From NCBI GenBank assembly GCA_913009285.1, contig CAJVYE010000013.1:1-11616 (forward strand): DNA of 11,616 bases. Reading direction: 5' to 3'. The position numbers and the translations under genes are program-made. Each line of letters begins with the position of its first letter. Within the stretch, counting starts at the first letter, position 1. The notes under the pieces are model-generated. The model did no database searches. It saw only the letters and a program-made list of their open reading frames with translations, and had not been told where the DNA came from. Positions 5,961-11,616 of the stretch are shown here, piece after piece. Origin of the DNA: an uncultured Nitrospirota bacterium. Lineage in GTDB: Bacteria; Nitrospinota; Nitrospinia; SZUA-224.

Positions 5961-7122
5961 GTTGAAAAAGACTATCATCGAAGAGGTGGATAGGCTAAAA
6001 CCAGATCTTATTGATATCTGTATGACCATCCATTCTAATCCTGAGGTAAAATTTAAGGAGTTTAAGGCAGTAGAGGTGCTTACAACCTTTTTGAAGAAAA
6101 ATGATTTTGAGGTGACACAGGGAATCGGTGGACTTGAAACCGCATTTAATGCAGTATTTGAAGGTTCAGGTGATGGTCCTACAGTCGCATTTTTAGCAGA
6201 GTACGATGCACTCCCTCAAATGGGTCATGCCTGCGGGCACAATATTGCAGGAACTGCCAGTGTTGGTGCAGCCGTTGCATTGAAGAAGGTGGCTGCCGAT
6301 TCTATCGGGAAGATCGTTTTAGTTGGGACACCAGCAGAAGAAGGGGGAGGGGGTAAAATAATCCTTATCGAGAAGGGGTTATTTAAAGATATAGATCTGG
6401 CGATGATGATTCATCCCTCCAATAAGACAAGAATAGTAAGACTGATGCTTGCAGTTGTAGAGATAGTATTTGTCTTTCATGGAAAGGCAGCACACGCAGC
6501 AGCATATCCGCACGAAGGGATTAATGCACTTGATGGTGTTATACTTACCTTTAATAACATAAATGCACTGCGTCAGCAATTAAAGGACGAAGCAAGGATA
6601 CATGGGATTATTACAGAGGGGGGATATGCCCCAAATATCATTCCAGAAAGGGCATCAGCCGAATTTTATGTGAGGGCATTGAAGGAGAAGTATTTCAAAG
6701 AAGTAGTTGAAAAGGTAAAGGAATGCGCAAGAGGTGCTGCAATGGCAACAGGTACAAAACTGGATATAAAAATGGGAGAGCTTACATACCGGCCGTTCAA
6801 ACCAAACTATACCTTAGCAGAGATATTCAGAGACAATCTCTCTCTCCTAAATATTAAAGAAGATCCTGGAGATGAGAAAGGAGATATGGGGTCATCCGAT
6901 ATTGGGAATCTTAGTCAGACGATTCCCACAATCCATGCAGATATTTGCATATGCGATGATGAGGTTGTATGCCACTCTCCTGGTTTCAGGGATGCAGCTA
7001 TATCAGAGAAGGGGATGAAGGGGATGATCACAGGTGCCAAGATGCTTGCACTTACTTCCCTTGATATCTTTAGATCCCCTGAGAAGATGGATATGATCAG
7101 GAAAGAGTTTAAAAGAAATTGA
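5950..7122 (+). CDS. M20-family amidohydrolase / metallopeptidase
   Basis: A 390-residue cytosolic hydrolase of the M20 / amidase family, of the branch containing aminoacylase-like, AbgB-like and PM20D2-like enzymes. It removes acyl groups or cleaves dipeptide-type amide bonds using a metal pair. Visible motifs are E-Y-D-A-L-P-x-M-G-H93-A-C95-G-H97-N (metal site), T-P-A-E130-E131-G-G-G-G-K (catalytic and bridging acidic residues), M-I-H155-P, A-A-H-A-A-A-Y-P (lid/dimerisation domain), P-N-I-I-P-E-R-A and G-S-S-D-I-G-N. A late C-H-S-P-G-F supplies the last His. The length is normal for the family. The start has AAAGGAAAG 5 nt upstream. The substrate cannot be told from sequence; N-acyl amino acids, p-aminobenzoyl-glutamate and beta-alanyl dipeptides are all known in relatives. 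It ends before a probable promoter for the next operon. Confidence 0.9.
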   Translation: MQNRLKKTIIEEVDRLKPDLIDICMTIHSNPEVKFKEFKAVEVLTTFLKKNDFEVTQGIGGLETAFNAVFEGSGDGPTVAFLAEYDALPQMGHACGHNIAGTASVGAAVALKKVAADSIGKIVLVGTPAEEGGGGKIILIEKGLFKDIDLAMMIHPSNKTRIVRLMLAVVEIVFVFHGKAAHAAAYPHEGINALDGVILTFNNINALRQQLKDEARIHGIITEGGYAPNIIPERASAEFYVRALKEKYFKEVVEKVKECARGAAMATGTKLDIKMGELTYRPFKPNYTLAEIFRDNLSLLNIKEDPGDEKGDMGSSDIGNLSQTIPTIHADICICDDEVVCHSPGFRDAAISEKGMKGMITGAKMLALTSLDIFRSPEKMDMIRKEFKRN

Positions 7123-7148
7123 AAATTTTTAATTGGATTTTTTATAAA
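7119..7148 (+). promoter_or_regulatory. Putative sigma-70-type promoter for the DUF507 / radical SAM operon
   Basis: TTGAAA (7119-7124), 18 nt, then TATAAA (7143-7148). The -35 box overlaps the amidohydrolase stop codon. An alternative pair is TTGGAT (7133-7138) with TATAAA (7157-7162), also at 18 nt. Either would start transcription roughly 40-60 nt before the first DUF507 gene. The region is AT-rich, so chance matches are likely. Confidence 0.35.
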
Positions 7149-7212
7149 TTATATGATATAAAAGAGACTTCAGAAGAGATCACAGTGTTTCTACAGGATA
7201 AAGGCGACTTAT

Positions 7213-7494
7213 ATGCGGCTAACTAAAGAGATGATAGAATATATATCGCAAATAGTTACGACAGATATAATCAAGAAGGATTATGTTCACCCCCTTGTCA
7301 AGGAGAAGGAGATATCAGCTGCAATTGCTCATGTTATTACAGAGGATCTTATGGTGGAGGATAGATTGAACGAGGAGGTAAAGGAGATATTAAGAAAATA
7401 TAGTAATGATATAGATAAAGGAAATGTGGACTACAGGAGTGTGTTCCTGATGATAAAAAAGAAGCTTGTTAGAGAACGTGGACTGATATTGTGA
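7213..7494 (+). CDS. DUF507 family protein (first of tandem pair)
   Basis: A 93-residue, highly charged, mostly helical protein with no signal peptide or membrane segment. Its pattern (M-R-L-T-K at the start, I-T-E-D-L in the middle, then a lysine/glutamate-rich helix ending in R-E-R-G) fits the DUF507 family, whose biochemical role is unknown. It is clearly paralogous to the next gene: I-T-E-D-L-x-V-E-D-x-L-N-E-E-V aligns with I-T-E-E-L-x-I-D-D-x-V-D-E-A-V, and both end in an R-G motif. It starts the operon with the second DUF507 gene and the radical SAM gene. A modest AAGGCGA lies about 5 nt before the ATG. DUF507 genes are often found as adjacent pairs in Desulfobacterota and related phyla (from memory). 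Confidence 0.8.
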   Translation: MRLTKEMIEYISQIVTTDIIKKDYVHPLVKEKEISAAIAHVITEDLMVEDRLNEEVKEILRKYSNDIDKGNVDYRSVFLMIKKKLVRERGLIL

Positions 7495-7530
7495 GGAGGG
7501 GTATAGAATTCCTGGAATTCTATATAAGCT
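7495..7530 (+). promoter_or_regulatory. Ribosome-binding site bridged by a hairpin
   Basis: Right after the TGA of the first DUF507 gene comes GGAGGGG (7495-7501), then a perfect inverted repeat TATAGAATTCC-T-GGAATTCTATA (7502-7524), then TAAGCT and ATG 7531. Linear distance from the Shine-Dalgarno sequence to the ATG is 29 nt, too far for normal initiation. With the 10-bp hairpin (3-nt loop) folded, the gap becomes about 6 nt. No other Shine-Dalgarno sequence is present in this gap. A comparable hairpin-bridged site is known from phage T4 gene 38. Confidence 0.65.
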
Positions 7531-7809
7531 ATGAAGTTAAATCGTGGAAAAATAAATCACCTCTCTAATCTGATAATAAAGAGATTGTCAGAGAGTGGAA
7601 TGGTGGAGTTTCTGAGGGAGTCCAATGATGTCCGTCTCCAGGTCGTATCGTCCATCACCGAGGAATTGAAGATAGATGATGTGGTTGATGAGGCGGTAAG
7701 GAAGACCATTAATTCATACTCAAAGAAGATACCAGAGGGGAGTAATGAATGGGAAGTTATGTATAACAAACTCTACGATGATGAAATGAAAAAGAGAAGG
7801 GGATTTTAA
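7531..7809 (+). CDS. DUF507 family protein (second of tandem pair)
   Basis: A 92-residue, highly charged, helical, soluble protein, paralogous to the preceding gene. Matching blocks are M-K-L-N-R at the start, S-S-I-T-E-E-L-K-I-D-D-V-V-D-E-A-V-R in the middle and M-K-K-R-R-G-F at the end. The central helix and the spacing between blocks are conserved, while the N-terminal third has diverged. Function is unknown. The gene starts 36 nt after its paralogue and appears to rely on the hairpin-bridged ribosome-binding site at 7495-7530. Its TAA is directly followed by the ATG of the radical SAM gene, so the three genes should be co-transcribed and translation of the last two may be coupled. The pair may form a heterodimer, but that is only suggested by paralogy and proximity. 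Confidence 0.8.
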   Translation: MKLNRGKINHLSNLIIKRLSESGMVEFLRESNDVRLQVVSSITEELKIDDVVDEAVRKTINSYSKKIPEGSNEWEVMYNKLYDDEMKKRRGF

Positions 7810-9564
7810 ATGAGGCTTTTACTTATCTCACCTACTGAGCTGGATATGTATATGAAGCACTCCACGAAGGAGGCAAGGTCATTCTGGTTTGCCAGATTGA
7901 GTTTGACAATGGTTGCAGCACTGACGCCGCCAGATGTGGAGGTATCCATTGTTGACGAAAATCTTGAGGATATAAATTTCGAAGATAATATAGACCTTGT
8001 AGGAATATCAGTGATGACTGCCCATGCTCCAAGGGCTTACGAGATATCTGAACAGTTCAGGGCAAGAGGGGTAAAGGTGGTATTAGGGGGAATACATCCA
8101 AGTGCAATACCGGAGGAGGCGATACAGCATGCCGATGCTGTAGTTATAGGTGAGGCAGAGGGTTTATGGGCATCTCTGATTGAGGATTTTAAGACGGGAC
8201 GGATGAAGAAGTTGTATAAAGCATCAAAACCATGTGACCTTGTCGATCTTCCTATTCCTAGGAGAGATCTCCTGAAGAAGGGTGCCTATAATATAGGCAG
8301 TACTGTTCAGACTACAAGGGGATGTCCATTCTCCTGTGAGTTCTGCTCTGTTACAGAGTTTTTTGGAAGGGGGTATCGTCAACGCCCTATCGATGAAGTT
8401 ATCCGTGAGATTGAAGGGATAGATAGTAATTTCATTGCCTTTGTAGATGACAACATGATAGGAAATCCTAAGTATGCCAAGGAGTTATTCAGGAGAATGG
8501 CCCCACTAAAGTTTCAGTGGGGAAGTCAGGCAAGCATTACCATGGCACGGGACCTTGAGCTTTTGAAATTGGCTAAAAAGAGCGGGTGTGTAGGTATGTA
8601 TGTGGGGCTGGAGAGTCTATCTACCGACAGTTTAGCAGGTGTTGGGAAGACATTTAATAATGTTGATAAATATGAAGAGGCCATTAAAAAATTTCATGAT
8701 CATGGGATCATGGTAATAGCAAGCATAATATTCGGTTTTGATAGCGATAATGAAGGGATATTTGAGAAAACAGTAAGATTTTTAGAGAAGAATAAGATTG
8801 AAATGGCTACATTTTATATACTTACTCCTCTTCCGGGGACGGTATGGTCAAAAAGATTGATGAGTGAAAACAGGATTATAAACCAAGACTGGTCTAAATA
8901 TAATGGTGGTCACGTATTGTTTAAACCTAAGATGATGTCACCTGAGACCTTGAGTGAGGGATATCGCTGGGCATATCATCAGTTCTATTCCATCCCTTCA
9001 GTGGCACGAAGGTTGTTCCGCATCCATGACAGGATCCCTCAAAAGTTCATGTTGAACTGGGGTTTTAGAAGGATGATCAAAAAGGTGCCCGGAGGAAAAC
9101 TTTCGCCCTTTTCTGAGATATTAAATAAACTGCAGAAGACTATACCTACATTGCCAACAGAGGACCTTATACCACATACTATAAAGGTGGTAAAAGACAA
9201 GGCACATGAGACCGCAGAGAAGATCGATTATTTTTTGAAAATAAAGGTTCAAAAGAGTGAAAGGCTTCACGCTATATCGATAGATCTATATGGAGTGTTG
9301 GATAAGATTACAGCAAAGAAGTTGAGAAAAAAGATACTCCTTGCCTTCAAGAAGGGTAAGATGGATATAGTTTTGAATTTTAAAAATGTAAGCCACATAA
9401 CCCCGCAGGCGTTAAGGGTCTTATTTCACAAGAGGATCAGGAAGGTACAAAAATACGGGATCAAACTGAAACTCTTGAACCTGAACTCCTCAATAGAGGA
9501 GCTTCTTAAGGATTTTGGTCTAGAGTCTTGTTATGTGACGCATATAGAACCACCTCGAGCTTGA
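7810..9564 (+). CDS. B12-binding radical SAM protein with C-terminal STAS-like domain
   Basis: A 584-residue cytosolic protein in three parts. Residues 1 to about 135 resemble a cobalamin-binding Rossmann domain (G-G-I-H-P-S-x-I-P-E-E-A, G-E-A-E at 93-117). Residues about 160-400 are a radical SAM core with C172-x3-C176-x2-C179 for the 4Fe-4S cluster, D-D-N-M, and G-L-E-S-L. A linker (about 400-480) resembles the extension seen in HpnP/HpnR/BchE-type B12 radical SAM enzymes. Residues about 485-580 look like a STAS domain (I-S-I-D-L-Y-G-V-L-D, then I-V-L-N-F-K-N-V-S-H-I-T, then G-I-K-L-K-L-L-N-L-N-S-S-I). The usual D-S-S-G phosphorylation loop reads T-P-Q-A, so classical serine-phosphorylation control is unlikely. 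The chemistry may be methylation or ring formation on a lipid or cofactor, but the substrate is unknown. ATG follows TAA of the DUF507 gene directly, with AAGGGGA upstream. It ends 3 nt from the convergent hydrolase gene. Confidence 0.88.
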   Translation: MRLLLISPTELDMYMKHSTKEARSFWFARLSLTMVAALTPPDVEVSIVDENLEDINFEDNIDLVGISVMTAHAPRAYEISEQFRARGVKVVLGGIHPSAIPEEAIQHADAVVIGEAEGLWASLIEDFKTGRMKKLYKASKPCDLVDLPIPRRDLLKKGAYNIGSTVQTTRGCPFSCEFCSVTEFFGRGYRQRPIDEVIREIEGIDSNFIAFVDDNMIGNPKYAKELFRRMAPLKFQWGSQASITMARDLELLKLAKKSGCVGMYVGLESLSTDSLAGVGKTFNNVDKYEEAIKKFHDHGIMVIASIIFGFDSDNEGIFEKTVRFLEKNKIEMATFYILTPLPGTVWSKRLMSENRIINQDWSKYNGGHVLFKPKMMSPETLSEGYRWAYHQFYSIPSVARRLFRIHDRIPQKFMLNWGFRRMIKKVPGGKLSPFSEILNKLQKTIPTLPTEDLIPHTIKVVKDKAHETAEKIDYFLKIKVQKSERLHAISIDLYGVLDKITAKKLRKKILLAFKKGKMDIVLNFKNVSHITPQALRVLFHKRIRKVQKYGIKLKLLNLNSSIEELLKDFGLESCYVTHIEPPRA

Positions 9565-9567
9565 CGA

Positions 9568-10416
9568 TCAACGAAGGATCAATCTCTTTTCATCTATCTT
9601 AAATTTTTTATCTTCTCTGGTAATATAACACATCTTTATGAGTGGATCATGCTCGAAGATTAATAGCCAATCTTCTTTAAAGGCCTGATTCAATATCTCC
9701 TTTTTGGTCTTCAAGGTTACAAGAGGAAAAAGATCATAGCTCATAATATAAGGAAAGGGGATATGGGAGGTTGTAGGTATTGAATCCCCTAAATAGATGG
9801 CCTTTTGCCCTTCAGATTCTATTAGGACAGATTGATGATACCGTGTATGGCCCGGTGTTTTAATAACTCTAATACCTTTTTCAATCTCTGTATCTCCTTC
9901 GATTAGTATTGATTGATTTGTTATATCCAATAACTGAAAATCTTCAAAGATATAACTGGCCCTTGTACGTTCATTGGGATTTAAGGCATTCCTCCACTCC
10001 CCTTTCTGGATGAAGTACTTTGCCTTTGGGAATGTAGGTGTAATCTCTCCTTTTTTATTTTTAATAGTATTTCCTCCTGCATGATCAAAATGCAGGTGGG
10101 TATTTATTACAATATCAATATCATCTGGTAAGATTCTCAGCTTTTTTAGTGAGTTTAAAAGATGTTGTCTCCTATCTATTTCATAGATCTGGTAAATTTT
10201 TTCATCATATTTATCACCCATACCTGTATCTATAAGAATATTCCTTTTCCCGGTCTTTACTAATAAGAGATTCAGTGCCATAAGTATCCTGTTTTTTTTA
10301 TCTGCAGGATTGGTCTTTTGCCATAGAACCTTGGGCACGGTTCCAAACATGGCCCCACCATCTAACATAAAGGATCCATCAGAGATTAGGTATATCTCAA
10401 ACTTACCGAATTTCAA
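9568..10416 (-). CDS. Metallo-beta-lactamase-fold hydrolase, YtnP-like
   Basis: A 282-residue MBL-fold enzyme resembling B. subtilis YtnP, a putative quorum-quenching lactonase. The shared early signature D-G-G-A-M-F-G-T-V-P-K-x-L-W is visible at 19-32. Metal ligands are H107-L-H109-F-D111-H112, H190 (T-P-G-H-T), D211 (Y-L-G-D-S) and H256 (E-H-D-P), all present, so a binuclear zinc site should form. There is no signal peptide. Whether it opens acyl-homoserine lactones or hydrolyses another ester or lactone cannot be decided. The start is TTG (10416-10414); no in-frame ATG is nearby upstream, and GAGGAA lies about 7 nt before it. Its stop is 3 nt from the stop of the radical SAM gene on the other strand, with no room for a terminator between them. 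Confidence 0.88.
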   Translation of the reverse strand: MKFGKFEIYLISDGSFMLDGGAMFGTVPKVLWQKTNPADKKNRILMALNLLLVKTGKRNILIDTGMGDKYDEKIYQIYEIDRRQHLLNSLKKLRILPDDIDIVINTHLHFDHAGGNTIKNKKGEITPTFPKAKYFIQKGEWRNALNPNERTRASYIFEDFQLLDITNQSILIEGDTEIEKGIRVIKTPGHTRYHQSVLIESEGQKAIYLGDSIPTTSHIPFPYIMSYDLFPLVTLKTKKEILNQAFKEDWLLIFEHDPLIKMCYITREDKKFKIDEKRLILR

Positions 10417-10644
10417 AATTAAATTCCTCGTAATATTCGTTGATAGTTGTTAGTTTTCCGTTGCAAAAAAATAGTATTTAGTTTTTAATTATCTCAAGAT
10501 TTTTGTAAAAACTCCACCCTTTTCTTTTTGTCGCAGCAATTGTTTTGTTATTGACTTCCCCTATTTTAGGGTGTATCTTTTTTTTCTGTTCGATGGATAA
10601 TTTATCTGGAAGGGGGGTGAGATAAGATATTTTTTCCCCATTAC

Positions 10645-11598
10645 CTAATCATTCAACCGATCCAGTGGACTTTGAAGACCGTCAATATCGCGTTGCATGA
10701 CATGGGTATATATTTCGGTGGTTTTCACATCGGCATGCCCCATAAGTTTTTGAACCACACGGATATTAGTGCCTGTTTCAAGTAAATGAGTTGCAAAGCT
10801 GTGACGAAAAGTATGGCATCCGGCCTTTTTATGAATTTTTGCCTGGCTCAAAGCTTGTTTGACCGCCTTTTGCAGTCCAGATTCCATAACATGATGACGC
10901 ATGATTTTTCCGGACCTGGGATCTTTTGACAATTTTTTTGCAGGGAAAACATATTGCCATCCGGTTTCTTTGGATGCATTAGGGTATTTGCGAGGAAGCG
11001 CCCCAGGGATGTAAACCTCCCCGAATCCTTCCCGGATATCCTCCTTATGTAATGCAACAACATAATCAATTTGTTCTTGTAATTCCTGCTGTATGGAGTC
11101 GGGCAGAATTGCTGTGCGGTCTTTGCCGCCTTTTGTGTTACGTATAAAAATCCTGCCCTGGCCAAAATCTACATCCTTGATGCGCAAACGAACACACTCC
11201 ATAAGCCTGAGATCACAACCATACAACAATTTCGCCATCAGGGCGTGCTTTCCCTTCATATTGCCAAGCAGCTTTGCAACTTCCTCTTTCGTCAATACTG
11301 TTGGCAGATTCATTCTCCGCTTTGACCGTGTTGGGGCAATACCATCTCCCAAATCAATATCAAGAACCTTTTTATATAAGAATATCAATGCATTCAATGC
11401 CTGTTTTTGGGTTGCGGCAGCAACATTCTTCTTTTCGGTAAGGTAGCTCAAAAACCGCTCGACTTCATTTTTACCCATATCTTTAGGATGTGTTTTGCCG
11501 TCATAAAATTTTATATACTGTAATATCCAGGAAGAGTAAGACTGCTCGGTCCTGTAGGCATAATGGTAATATCGTAAAACTTCACGGACTTGATCCAT
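10645..11598 (-). CDS. intI: Integron integrase IntI (tyrosine recombinase), chromosomal-integron type
   Basis: A 317-residue tyrosine recombinase that inserts and excises gene cassettes at attI and attC sites. The N-terminal SAM-like DNA-binding domain spans about 1-85 and the catalytic domain about 100-310. The catalytic set is Arg131, Lys156, His262, Arg265, His288 and Tyr297 (I-Y-T-H-V). The integron-specific insertion is present at about 190-240 (G-F-G-E-V-Y-I-P-G-A-L-P-R-K-Y-P-N-A and D-P-R-S-G-K-I-M-R-H-H-V), which separates IntI from XerC/D. The residue before L-R131 is Asp (C-D-L-R) where relatives have Gly. The frame stays open past the ATG to the window edge, and relatives have a few residues before L-D-Q-V-R, so the true start may be further right. 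attI and any cassette array usually lie upstream of intI, that is beyond position 11616. No attC-like site is seen inside the window. Confidence 0.93.
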   Translation of the reverse strand: MDQVREVLRYYHYAYRTEQSYSSWILQYIKFYDGKTHPKDMGKNEVERFLSYLTEKKNVAAATQKQALNALIFLYKKVLDIDLGDGIAPTRSKRRMNLPTVLTKEEVAKLLGNMKGKHALMAKLLYGCDLRLMECVRLRIKDVDFGQGRIFIRNTKGGKDRTAILPDSIQQELQEQIDYVVALHKEDIREGFGEVYIPGALPRKYPNASKETGWQYVFPAKKLSKDPRSGKIMRHHVMESGLQKAVKQALSQAKIHKKAGCHTFRHSFATHLLETGTNIRVVQKLMGHADVKTTEIYTHVMQRDIDGLQSPLDRLND

Positions 11599-11616
11599 TA
11601 AACGATATTCCGGATT

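Noticed and set aside
10430..10460. GTTAGTT-like motif downstream of intI as part of an attC site
   Set aside because: It does not match GTTRRRY and has no paired RYYYAAC or inner palindrome. It is also on the 3' side of intI, where cassettes are not normally found.
10559..10580. CCCTA-TTT-TAGGG stem followed by a T-run on the plus strand as an intrinsic terminator
   Set aside because: The stem is only 5 bp and no plus-strand gene ends within about 1 kb upstream. On the minus strand, where the flanking genes lie, there is no T-run after it. Nothing else was recognised in the 228-bp gap between the hydrolase and intI.
10848..11446. ORFs in other frames across the integrase
   Set aside because: They overlap a clear IntI coding sequence and show no recognisable protein features.

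Overview
The window looks like a moderately AT-rich chromosomal segment from an anaerobic bacterium of the Desulfobacterota (former Deltaproteobacteria) or a neighbouring phylum. This rests on an apparent selenocysteine-containing thioredoxin-like protein, a tandem DUF507 pair beside a B12-type radical SAM enzyme, an archaeal-type (Cam) gamma carbonic anhydrase made as a lipoprotein, and a chromosomal-integron-type integrase. This is an inference from gene content; no marker gene or rRNA is present. No tRNA, rRNA or CRISPR array was seen.

Layout: (1) At 1-1059 (+) lies the 3' part of a UvrD/Rep-family helicase, interrupted by an in-frame amber codon at 112-114. It ends at a long inverted repeat that separates it from the next, convergent block. 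(2) Positions 1107-5384 hold four minus-strand genes. In transcription order they are a Ste24-like M48 membrane protease, a membrane-anchored TlpA/ResA-like protein whose first catalytic cysteine codon is UGA, a Cam-type carbonic anhydrase lipoprotein, and a Cys/Met-metabolism PLP enzyme. A ~157-bp MITE-like palindrome sits between the last two. (3) Positions 5557-7122 (+) hold a 69-residue two-helix membrane protein, a REP-doublet repeat, and an M20-family amidohydrolase with a possible short overlapping leader ORF. (4) Positions 7213-9564 (+) form a tight operon of two DUF507 paralogues and a B12-binding radical SAM protein with a C-terminal STAS-like domain. The second DUF507 gene has a perfect hairpin between its Shine-Dalgarno sequence and its start codon. 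(5) Positions 9568-11598 (-) hold a YtnP-like metallo-beta-lactamase-fold hydrolase, convergent with the radical SAM gene at a 3-nt gap, and an integron integrase (IntI) at the right edge. The attI site and any cassettes would lie beyond the window.

The strongest discovery is the selenoprotein. The two apparent fragments at 3825-4067 and 3492-3824 are one frame, broken only by a TGA exactly at the first position of the WCxxC redox motif. A perfect 7-bp hairpin with a GGC loop begins 10 nt downstream, as expected of a bacterial SECIS element. An ordinary annotation would call this two broken ORFs. The second notable items are the hairpin-bridged ribosome binding site at 7495-7530 and the DUF507-DUF507-radical SAM/STAS operon, whose function is not known.
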